DNA of 64,000 bases. Origin: Candidatus Nanoarchaeia archaeon (GTDB lineage: Archaea > Nanobdellota > Nanobdellia > SCGC-AAA011-G17 > JACPNG01). The translations under genes were made by a program, and so were the position numbers. Every line of letters starts with the position of its first letter. Positions within the stretch are counted from its first letter, which is position 1. Of this stretch, positions 43,938-50,483 are shown piece after piece. The stretch covers positions 121,787-185,786 of the forward strand of contig JAQTMY010000001.1 of NCBI GenBank assembly GCA_028714095.1. The letters are read 5' to 3'. Under the pieces are notes generated by a model that was given only the letters and a program-made list of their open reading frames with translations, did no database searches and was not told where the DNA came from.

Positions 43938-44672
43938 TTGAGTTTGAGTTTTAATGTTCTTTTAGAAAAAGAACCAAAAGGGGTGCCCACAATATAGATT
44001 ATTATGCCAATCTTTCAAGAGAATGAAAATCATTACTCTTCATTCTTTCAAATTCATTCCCTGAAACATCATTTCGTAATCCACAATATCCCAAATCAAT
44101 AATTTTTGCGTATGATTCATTTGGACCAATAACAATATTTGTTGGCCTTATGTCCATACTTGCATATCCAAGATCATGTAATCCTCTAACTGTTTCTTCA
44201 ACTTGGGATTGTAGTTGAGTATTGTTCAATTGACCGCCCAGTTGATCTAGGTCTTCACCTTCAGCAAACTCTTTTAATATCGCAATATATCTATTAATTT
44301 CTCCATAATCATGTACAAGATGCGTAATTCCTTCAATATCATGTGCTCCTTGAAGAACCAGGCTCTCTCTTTCAATATGCCGTCTTTGCCAATCATCATT
44401 CCTATCAAATGGTTTTAAAATATAGAGTACACCTTCTTTTTCTACTTGATAAACAGGTCTCGGTGCATATCGCATCAAATTCTTTCTAAAGACTAATTGA
44501 GGATCAATTCTATCTACCAAATCTTGATTTTCTGTCATAATCATAGAATTACTATATAGTTTATAAATCTTCCTATTCTTTTACTACTTATCAGTTACTA
44601 TTAAATAATAAACGGGCACCCCTAAAAGATAGTCTGCTTCGCAGAGATTAATAGAATAAAACTCAAACTCAA
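43938..44672. repeat. Cassette B nested inverted repeats
   Basis: The kinase-like gene is bounded by two nested perfect inverted repeats. The inner is AGGGGTGCCC (43979-43988) with GGGCACCCCT (44614-44623). The outer is 16 bases, TTGAGTTTGAGTTTTA (43938-43953) with TAAAACTCAAACTCAA (44657-44672). Between inner and outer arms each side has a different hairpin (43956-43974, GTTCTTTT stem; 44633-44645, TCTGC/GCAGA stem). Structure is kept while sequence differs. Confidence 0.8.
44002..44544 (-). CDS. Small protein-kinase-like protein (cassette B)
   Basis: A 180-residue protein with a minimal kinase pattern: Lys44 (VLYILKPF), Glu60 in a helix (RHIERES), hinge-like AILKEFAEGEDL (about 88-99), catalytic Asp131 and Asn136 (SMDIRPTNIVI) and the metal-binding Asp150 (KIIDLGYC, where DFG reads DLG). 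It resembles compact lipopolysaccharide or RIO/Bud32-type kinases rather than classical ones. All catalytic residues are present, so it may be active; the target is unknown. A TATA element (about 44562-44570) precedes the start. Confidence 0.7.
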   Translation of the reverse strand: MIMTENQDLVDRIDPQLVFRKNLMRYAPRPVYQVEKEGVLYILKPFDRNDDWQRRHIERESLVLQGAHDIEGITHLVHDYGEINRYIAILKEFAEGEDLDQLGGQLNNTQLQSQVEETVRGLHDLGYASMDIRPTNIVIGPNESYAKIIDLGYCGLRNDVSGNEFERMKSNDFHSLERLA

Positions 44673-44674
44673 CT

Positions 44675-44712
44675 CTAAAATTTGCCTTTGGCATCGTTGC
44701 ACTAAATTTTAG
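44675..44712 (+). other. Type II structured linker, B-C
   Basis: Non-coding linker between divergent genes B and C. Stem CTAAAATTT (44675-44683) pairs with AAATTTTAG (44704-44712). The loop holds a small hairpin (GCC-TTT-GGC) and CGTTGCACT. The D-E linker has the same plan with another stem sequence. No gene is credible in 44545-44817. Confidence 0.7.
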
Positions 44713-44745
44713 GTCTTCCCGTTGGTCAGACGAAACTAACAGGAA

Positions 44746-45152
44746 TTCAACGCAATTAATGCTCGGGGTGTGCCTTGACGAAAGTTTTATTAAGTTAACA
44801 TCAAATCAATAAATTTTATGGAAAGAAAAACCAAATATCGGATTATTACTGGATTTATTGGGGCCATTGTTATTGGATTAATTAGTTTTGTTTATTTTGT
44901 AGGGTATGGTGGAAATAATTGTGACCAACCACCATCAATGACTTGCGATTGCTTCTGTTGCCACATGTTTAATTCTCGTGGTTATGAATCCTGTGGGATA
45001 TTTGGTTTTTGGTTTGGGATCATCGTTGGAGCGATACTAGGCATATTAATTATACATCTGGTATGGCAGAAATTCTTTAACAAAAAATAGAGACTGGCAC
45101 ACCCCTCCGCCTTAACTTCCCTCGCCCCACTTCGTAGGCTTGGTGCGTTGAA
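44746..45152. repeat. Cassette C nested inverted repeats
   Basis: The small membrane gene is bounded by an inner perfect inverted repeat, GGGGTGTGCC (44765-44774) with GGCACACCCC (45096-45105), and an outer one, TTCAACGCA (44746-44754) with TGCGTTGAA (45144-45152). The inner sequence differs from those of units A, B and D but shares the G-rich to CC outline. Confidence 0.75.
44818..45090 (+). CDS. Small Cys-rich membrane protein (cassette C)
   Basis: A 90-residue protein with two membrane helices (about residues 8-28 and 63-83) separated by a loop containing eight or so Cys/His residues (CDQPPSMTCDCFCCHMF, then ESCGIF), suggesting metal binding or disulphides. No family is recognised. It is the only gene in its inverted-repeat-bounded unit. 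Confidence 0.6.
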   Translation: MERKTKYRIITGFIGAIVIGLISFVYFVGYGGNNCDQPPSMTCDCFCCHMFNSRGYESCGIFGFWFGIIVGAILGILIIHLVWQKFFNKK

Positions 45153-45155
45153 CAG

Positions 45156-45270
45156 GCATTAAACAAAATTCCGCATTCATTAGACTGAAAACAAAAAAAA
45201 CTCTTGCGGAACTCTGCGCCAAAAAAGGCTTGCCTCGTTCAAAAAAGAACTCGGTCGTTTAACAAGGATT
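45156..45270 (+). other. Type I structured linker, C-D
   Basis: Linker between convergent genes C and D. Stem TTCCGCA (45169-45175) pairs with TGCGGAA (45205-45211), replacing TTCTGTC/GACAGAA of the A-B linker, while AAACAAAATTC, TTCATTAG, GAACTCTGCG, TTGCCTC and CGGTCGTTTAACA are shared. A later hairpin GTTC/GAAC (about 45237-45250) also appears. No gene is credible in 45091-45381. Confidence 0.7.
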
Positions 45271-45333
45271 ATATTCAATCGTCGTGTAGATTTATTAAAA
45301 TGGGGTTGCCACCTTAGTCCTTCGGATAGATAG

Positions 45334-45352
45334 TCAAAACCTTCAGTTTTGA
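45334..45352 (-). terminator. Hairpin downstream of decarboxylase-like gene
   Basis: A 7-base-pair stem (TCAAAAC/GTTTTGA) with a five-base loop, 30 bases after the stop of the decarboxylase-like gene on the minus strand. It lacks a long U-tract, so it may be an RNA-end or processing signal rather than a true terminator. Confidence 0.35.
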
Positions 45353-45381
45353 AATTTATAGAATAATATTTTTTCCCGCCC

Positions 45382-46527
45382 TTAAATCAAACGTGCCTGC
45401 TTAGCTGAAGTTACTAAAACCTCTTTTGGCAATTCTTTACCGGGAAATCCTGAAGCCATAACTATTCCATAAGCCCCAGTATTTTTTATCGCTAAAATAT
45501 CTCCTTCTTCTACTTTGGGAAGTTGCCTATTTCTTCCTAAAAAGTCAGATTGTAAAACGGTATTTCCTCTAACATCATACAATTCAGTTTCTCCAGATTT
45601 TCCAACGACTTCAATATAGTGATATGCTCCATAAATTCTTGGTCTTGCAAATTCTCCAAATCCCGCATTAATTGCAATCTGCTTTTTTCCCTCTAATTGC
45701 TTTACGTTCATAACTCTTGCATAAAGTGTTCCTGCCGTGGCAATTAATGATCTGCCTGGCTCAACCTTTAACTGAATACTTCTTCCAAAATAATTAGCTA
45801 ATTCTTGTGTTAATCTTGAATAATGTTGTCCAATTCCTTCAAAATCAAATCTTTGTTCTTCTGGTTTATTTGGAACTCCAAAACCACTTCCAAAATTAAC
45901 ATATTCCAAATCTGGAAACTGCCTTGCACATTGAACAAGATAATCAGAAGAGTGTAAAAATGGTTCTGATGCTAAAATATTTGATGCCAGATATCCATGA
46001 ATACCATTAACCCTACATCCATTCTGTTTAGCAATTTCTTTCACTCTTTCAAAATCTTTTTCACAAATTCCAATGTCAGAATCTTTAGGAGAATTAGTAT
46101 GCCCTTCTGGAAGTTTAATATCTTCTTTCATCTTAACTCTAACTCCAAAATTTCCATTAGGATTTAGTCTGTAATATTTTTCAACTTCTTCAACAGAATC
46201 AAGATTTACCTGCACTCCTTCCTGCACTAATCTTTCTAAACTTTCAGTGTCTAAACCTGTTGAAGTAAAAGATATTTGGCTACTATCAAAACCTGCTTCT
46301 TTAACCAAATCTAATTCATGTAAAGAATTTATTTGAACAGAAGCCCCTAATTGCTTCATTATCTCAAGAATTGCTCTGTTGCTGTTGCACATAACAGCAT
46401 AATGGATTTCTTTATTTTGGTATGGAATTGAGCCATCAATTAATTTATGGTTATCACTAATTCTATCTTCCTCATAAACATAAAGAGGAGTTCCAAATTT
46501 TCTTGTAATCTCTTCTATACTTGTCAT
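45382..46527 (-). CDS. Decarboxylase-fold protein lacking PLP lysine (cassette D)
   Basis: A 381-residue protein of the fold III PLP decarboxylase group (LysA, ornithine/arginine decarboxylases). The N-terminal TIM-barrel region opens with FGTPLYVYEEDRI, and VEPGRSLIATAGTLYARV and KNTGAYGIVMASGFPGKELP are family blocks. The lysine that normally forms the PLP Schiff base is replaced by Met46 (YAVMCNSN in place of YAVKANSN). The catalytic cysteine block (CESGD) reads LQSDF. These losses suggest a non-catalytic or repurposed role. Its start overlaps the flavin-reductase-like gene by four bases. Confidence 0.82.
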   Translation of the reverse strand: MTSIEEITRKFGTPLYVYEEDRISDNHKLIDGSIPYQNKEIHYAVMCNSNRAILEIMKQLGASVQINSLHELDLVKEAGFDSSQISFTSTGLDTESLERLVQEGVQVNLDSVEEVEKYYRLNPNGNFGVRVKMKEDIKLPEGHTNSPKDSDIGICEKDFERVKEIAKQNGCRVNGIHGYLASNILASEPFLHSSDYLVQCARQFPDLEYVNFGSGFGVPNKPEEQRFDFEGIGQHYSRLTQELANYFGRSIQLKVEPGRSLIATAGTLYARVMNVKQLEGKKQIAINAGFGEFARPRIYGAYHYIEVVGKSGETELYDVRGNTVLQSDFLGRNRQLPKVEEGDILAIKNTGAYGIVMASGFPGKELPKEVLVTSAKQARLI

Positions 46528-47042
46528 TTTCCTATTTGAAATAAACTTCCTAGTTGATTGCCATTTCCAAAATACTCAAAATTATCGTGATAGAGCCAGC
46601 TAGATTCTTCATTTCTTCTGATGGCTTTATTGACTTCTCCAAAGAAAACATCATGTTCTCCCATTCTAGTTATATTTTTTAACACACATTCTAAACTAAG
46701 GGGTGATTCAACAATCATTGGTATTTCTTGATCAAAATCTAAATTCAATCCAGTTTCTTTGAATTTATCAGTGTCTCTGCTTGAATAAATCCCACAGAAG
46801 TCTGCTTCTTTTACCAAATCTGATCCAATGTAGTTAATAGCAAATCGCTTACAACCTCTTATACTTTGATTACTATTTCTTGATGGCCTTAAAGAAACAT
46901 ACATCAATCTATCAGTAATTTGCCCTGCATAACTTACAGTAACAATATTTGGATTTTCCATAGTGCCATAGGATACAAGAGTTACTAACTTTGGTCCTGG
47001 CACAACTCCTATTCTCATATTTTCAGATTTTGTTATTTGCAT
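46524..47042 (-). CDS. Flavin reductase-like split-barrel protein (cassette D)
   Basis: About 172 residues. The FMN-binding split-barrel pattern is visible: PGPKLVTLVSYGTMENPNIV near the start, RPSRNSNQSIRGCKRFAINY, and an FGEVNKAIR strand later. The start is placed at ATG 47042 (MQITK); a GTG three codons upstream is less likely. It is co-transcribed with the decarboxylase-fold gene (four-base overlap). The activity, perhaps flavin-dependent, is inferred from fold only. Confidence 0.7.
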   Translation of the reverse strand: MQITKSENMRIGVVPGPKLVTLVSYGTMENPNIVTVSYAGQITDRLMYVSLRPSRNSNQSIRGCKRFAINYIGSDLVKEADFCGIYSSRDTDKFKETGLNLDFDQEIPMIVESPLSLECVLKNITRMGEHDVFFGEVNKAIRRNEESSWLYHDNFEYFGNGNQLGSLFQIGK

Positions 47043-47089
47043 TTTAACCACTATAAAGTAGTTTACAGAATTAATATAACTAATTTTAC

Positions 47090-47103
47090 CCTCAAATATG
47101 AGG
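47090..47103. promoter_or_regulatory. Operator palindrome in cassette D, copy 1
   Basis: CCTCAAATATGAGG, a perfect palindrome with 5-base arms, lies upstream of the flavin-reductase gene and just after the stop region of the HTH gene. The copy at 47762-47777 precedes the HTH gene itself. Confidence 0.6.
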
Positions 47104-47105
47104 TT

Positions 47106-47759
47106 TTACTGGATAGATTTAATCAAATCAGGCATTAATTTTTCTTCTGCTCTTTTCAAATGTTCTCTATATGTTGGAACAGATACTTTCATCATATTAG
47201 CCAATTCACCCAGATCTGTTCTTTTAGGCCAAGCATAAAACCCATTTTCAAACGCCAATTCAATAGCCCTCTTTTGATTAGAAGTCAATTTTGGAAGAAG
47301 ATGAGCAAAATAAATATCTGTCAATTTAGTCTCTTCAATTTTAAGAACTTCAACTTTTCCAACTTCCTTTTCCATATTCGCAATAAAATCTGTAAGAATA
47401 GACTTTTTCCAAGAGGCAACTTCCCAATATTCATAACCTTGTTTATCTACAAAAACAGGCTTTACAAATATCAATTTTGTATGATGAAATGATGCAGGAA
47501 TTTTTTCTTTTCTTACTTCAATAAAAAATACAGTATTTCCTTCAACTTCAAGATGAGTAATTCTTTTATCTTTCTTCAAATCTTTGATGAAACTTTTAAT
47601 ATTTTTTTCATCTCCGTGTAATGTTTGAACTTGAGGAGAATTAGTTACTCCTTTTTCTACAAAAACATTAAATGGTGTCCCCGTTGTAGTAACTCCAAAT
47701 TTTTCACATCTATTTCCAATCACACAATCATGCTTGATTTTTATTCTGGTAATCCACAT
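47106..47759 (-). CDS. HTH_10-type regulator (cassette D)
   Basis: A 217-residue protein with a C-terminal HTH_10 (bacterio-opsin activator type) domain: LTSNQKRAIELAFENGFYAW, then DLGELANMMKVSVPTYREHL, the recognition helix. The N-terminal 150 residues form the usual ligand-binding part with a conserved Cys pair (CVIGNRC). Palindromic sites precede it and the downstream pair. It probably controls the unit. Confidence 0.78.
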   Translation of the reverse strand: MWITRIKIKHDCVIGNRCEKFGVTTTGTPFNVFVEKGVTNSPQVQTLHGDEKNIKSFIKDLKKDKRITHLEVEGNTVFFIEVRKEKIPASFHHTKLIFVKPVFVDKQGYEYWEVASWKKSILTDFIANMEKEVGKVEVLKIEETKLTDIYFAHLLPKLTSNQKRAIELAFENGFYAWPKRTDLGELANMMKVSVPTYREHLKRAEEKLMPDLIKSIQ

Positions 47760-47761
47760 AT

Positions 47762-47777
47762 ACCTTAAATATGAGGT
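47762..47777. promoter_or_regulatory. Operator palindrome in cassette D, copy 2
   Basis: ACCTTAAATATGAGGT, matching copy 1 (CCTCAAATATGAGG) with one arm mismatch, directly before the HTH_10 gene start (47759). A TATA-like TTTATAC lies a few bases farther upstream. Occurrence before both transcription points suggests autoregulation. Confidence 0.6.
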
Positions 47778-47899
47778 TTTAGTATAAATAACTTTCTATA
47801 GCAGGCACTTCCCCCCCAAAAATATTATTTTCTTTTTTAGAAAAAAAGAAACAAAAAAGGCGGCGGCAACTCCCAGAAAAAACAATAGACACGACGACT

Positions 47900-47936
47900 T
47901 TGAGTTTTCCCTTCGGGACGTTGCACTAAAACTCAA
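47900..47936 (+). other. Type II structured linker, D-E
   Basis: Stem TTGAGTTTT (47900-47908) pairs with AAAACTCAA (47928-47936). The loop has CCC-TTC-GGG and then ACGTTGCACT, matching the B-C linker (CTAAAATTT/AAATTTTAG) in architecture and in CGTTGCACT. No gene is credible in 47760-48046. Confidence 0.7.
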
Positions 47937-47998
47937 TCCCTATCTGGAGAATATAACACCGATTAAGTGAAATAAATCTGAAGTCCTAAAATGTGAAA

Positions 47999-48672
47999 GG
48001 TGCAATTTCCAAAACTTTATTAACTATTTACCTTTGATAGAATCATATGGGAGATTGGGAATCTATATTCAAAAAAAGTGGTAAAGTTTTCTTGAAAATC
48101 CAAGAAGACATGAGAAGAGTAATATCTCTTCTCAAGAAAAATAAGGCAAAGAAAATTCTTGATTTGGGTTGTGGTTCTGGCAGGCATACAGTTCTACTTA
48201 CAAAACAAGGTTTTGATGTAACCGCGACCGATGTTTCGAAATCAGGGTTGAAAATAACTCGGAAATGGTTAAAAAAAGAAAATCTTTCTGCAAAATTAAA
48301 AGAACATTCTTGCTATGAAACATTTCCATTCAAAGATGATGCTTTTGATGCTGTGATTTCAACCCAAGTAATTCATCACAATTTTCACAATAAAGTCAAA
48401 TTTTGCATTTCAGAAATTGAAAGAGTATTGAAACCGAATGGAGTTGTGTTCATAACTGTAAGTGCAAATAAATACAAAAGAAGAGCATCAAAATTTGAAA
48501 TGCCAGAACCACGAACCTATGTTCCATTAGATGGCGACGAGAAAGGATTACCTCATTTCATCTATACAAAAACTTTAATGAGAAAAGATTTCAAGAATTT
48601 TCAGGTATTATCTTTGCATAAAGATAAAGGAGATCATTGGTGTCTTCTTGGAAGATTAAAGGAAATTACTCC
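47999..48672. repeat. Possible cassette E inverted-repeat boundaries
   Basis: GGTGCAATTTCC (47999-48010) and GGAAATTACTCC (48661-48672) match in 10 of 12 positions as an inverted repeat around the second methyltransferase. The right arm lies inside its coding sequence and six bases from the YgiQ stop codon. It is weaker than for units A to D. Confidence 0.4.
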
Positions 48673-48700
48673 TCATGTCATCTCCCCGCTTTCTTCTTAA
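48047..48700 (+). CDS. SAM-dependent methyltransferase (cassette E)
   Basis: A 217-residue class I methyltransferase. Motif I is ILDLGCGSGRHTVLL (about residues 38-52), then DVTATDVSKSGLKI, and FDAVISTQVIHHNFHNKV. It resembles TehB/UbiE-like enzymes. The last 20 or so codons overlap the end of the convergent YgiQ gene, unlike its neighbours. It is the fifth gene of the alternating series. Confidence 0.8.
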   Translation: MGDWESIFKKSGKVFLKIQEDMRRVISLLKKNKAKKILDLGCGSGRHTVLLTKQGFDVTATDVSKSGLKITRKWLKKENLSAKLKEHSCYETFPFKDDAFDAVISTQVIHHNFHNKVKFCISEIERVLKPNGVVFITVSANKYKRRASKFEMPEPRTYVPLDGDEKGLPHFIYTKTLMRKDFKNFQVLSLHKDKGDHWCLLGRLKEITPHVISPLSS

Positions 48701-50267
48701 CAACATAATCTTTCCTGCCACCAACCAGTTTTAGCATCATAGTTTTCATTTTCTTTTTTGTATGATAATCATAAACAATCTTTATAGGCTGCATTGTAAA
48801 TGGATTCATCCCGGTATAATACATACAGCTGGATACAGACATCGGGGTTGGAGTAAAAATCTGAAAAGCTTCTATGTTTTTTAACTTCCCAACCCTATCA
48901 AGAAGAATCTTGATTTCTACCTCATCGTCTCCTGGATGGCATATCATAAAATAATATTTCAGGGATTGACCAGTATTCTTATTTATAGATTTGAAATATT
49001 CCATGAACTTGTCAAACAAGAAATTATCTTTATTCATAAGTTTTAATACTTTATCTGAGAAATGTTCAGGTGCAATTTTAAGACAACCAGAAATATGATT
49101 TTCTGAAATCTCTTTAATGTATTCCTTGCTGCTCATCGCAAGATCATACCTTATTCCTGACCTGATAAACACCTTCTTTACCCCTTTCACCTTTCTGGCT
49201 TTCCTTAACAAAGAAATAATTTTTGAATGGCTCTTATCTAATTTCTTGCAGTCCATACAGCTTAAACCACAATTTGTAACACAATCCATCCCATACATGT
49301 TTGCTGAAGGACCTCCAAGATCATCAATATATCCTTTAAATTCAGGATGTTTTGTTATCCTTGTTATTTCATCTATTATACTTTTTTCGCTTCTGGAAAT
49401 TATTTTGTCTCCCTGATGCAAGGATATTGAACAAAAATTGCAGTTTCCTATGCATCCCCTGTGTGTTACAACAGAAAATTTAGCCAGGGTAAGCAATGAA
49501 TTTTTTCTTAAGTTTCTTGAAAAATCAAGTGAATATATCCAGTCAAGATCTTCTGGAGTATATTTAGGAAATTTATACTGGATTACATAATTATTATTGT
49601 ATTCCTGAGCCAGATTTTTATTATTAGAAAATGCAACCTGCATCTTGCAAAACTTAACCTTATCAGCTTTAACTTCAGAAAACGAAGGTAATTTCTCAAA
49701 AGAAGAATCAATCTCTTTTGAAAGTATGCATGTCCCTAATATTCCCCTAAGATCCTTGCCTTCTTTTATTCTTGTAGCAATCTCGATAATCTGTTTTTCA
49801 CCATTGCCATAAACCAAAATGTCAGCTCTGCTGTCAAGGATTATGCTCCTCCTGACATCATTAGCCCAGTAATCATAGTGTGCAAATCTCCTAAGTGATG
49901 CTTCTATCCCGCCTATAACAATCTTAACTCCTTTGAAATTTTCCTTTATCTTATTGCAATAAAAAATCACAGCCCTATCCGGCATCTTGACAACAGAAGA
50001 ATATTTGTCATCTAACCTGTTCCTTTTTAATGGGGTATAGTTATTTAGCATGCTGTCAATACTCCCTGAAGTTATGCAAAAACATAATTTTGGCCTGCCA
50101 AGTTGAGTATAGTCTTCTTTTTTTTCAGGCTTCTCAATTATTCCAACACTAAAACCTTTAGCTTCAAGAACTTTGGCAATAACTCCTGCAGGAGAATAAG
50201 GATGATCTTCATAGTATTCTGCAGTTATGATTATTACATCAAAATCTTTGCCTGACTTAGCTATCAT
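48678..50267 (-). CDS. YgiQ-type radical SAM protein
   Basis: A 529-residue radical SAM protein of the UPF0313/YgiQ type. The cluster motif is CIGNCNFC (Cx3Cx2C, about residue 275), with the N-terminal part (SPAGVIAKVLEAKGFSVGII) and GGIEASLRRFAHYDYWAN being family marks. A Cys-rich MDCVTNCGLSCMDCKKLD stretch follows the barrel. The reaction is unknown. Its 3' end overlaps the cassette E methyltransferase from the opposite strand. Confidence 0.9.
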   Translation of the reverse strand: MIAKSGKDFDVIIITAEYYEDHPYSPAGVIAKVLEAKGFSVGIIEKPEKKEDYTQLGRPKLCFCITSGSIDSMLNNYTPLKRNRLDDKYSSVVKMPDRAVIFYCNKIKENFKGVKIVIGGIEASLRRFAHYDYWANDVRRSIILDSRADILVYGNGEKQIIEIATRIKEGKDLRGILGTCILSKEIDSSFEKLPSFSEVKADKVKFCKMQVAFSNNKNLAQEYNNNYVIQYKFPKYTPEDLDWIYSLDFSRNLRKNSLLTLAKFSVVTHRGCIGNCNFCSISLHQGDKIISRSEKSIIDEITRITKHPEFKGYIDDLGGPSANMYGMDCVTNCGLSCMDCKKLDKSHSKIISLLRKARKVKGVKKVFIRSGIRYDLAMSSKEYIKEISENHISGCLKIAPEHFSDKVLKLMNKDNFLFDKFMEYFKSINKNTGQSLKYYFMICHPGDDEVEIKILLDRVGKLKNIEAFQIFTPTPMSVSSCMYYTGMNPFTMQPIKIVYDYHTKKKMKTMMLKLVGGRKDYVVKKKAGR

Positions 50268-50329
50268 ACTCCTTATGATTTGGTAATAATTAAATAGTTT
50301 GTGGTTATTATAAATTTAAGTAACTAAAA

Positions 50330-50470
50330 TTAATCTTTTGGCATAACATAGAACTTCTTTCTTTCATAGTTCTCAAAGTAAAAAGAAAGAAAATTAAAAG
50401 GAGAGTCTAGCTTAATAAATAAACATAATACCAAGGAAGGTTGCAGTTATTTTTGGTAATTCTAATCTTA
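50330..50470 (-). pseudogene. Frameshifted small gene with NUDIX-like tail
   Basis: Two overlapping frames read like one small protein broken by a frameshift: ELPKITATFLGIMFIY (stop at 50412), continuing in another frame as KLDSPFNFLSFYFENYERKK to a stop at 50330. ENYERKKFY is identical to the end of the NUDIX protein 1.2 kb away but encoded by different codons, so it is not a recent copy. It could be a decayed gene or a tiny gene with a sequence error. The rest of 50268-50483 shows nothing. Confidence 0.4.
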
Positions 50471-50483
50471 ATAACAAAAAGTT

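Larger units (their letters stand above)
45279..47897. repeat. Cassette D inverted-repeat boundaries
   Basis: The three-gene minus-strand unit is bounded by an inner imperfect inverted repeat, GGGGTTGCC (45302-45310) with GGCAACTCCC (47865-47874), and an outer perfect 9-base one, TCGTCGTGT (45279-45287) with ACACGACGA (47889-47897). Arm sequences differ from the other units. Confidence 0.7.

Noticed and set aside
43746..48046. Classical integron cassette array with attC sites
   Set aside because: Genes alternate in orientation, arms bound genes rather than a single site after each gene, R-box consensus pairs (RYYYAAC/GTTRRRY) are not consistently placed, and no integrase is in the window. 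A structural analogy remains possible.
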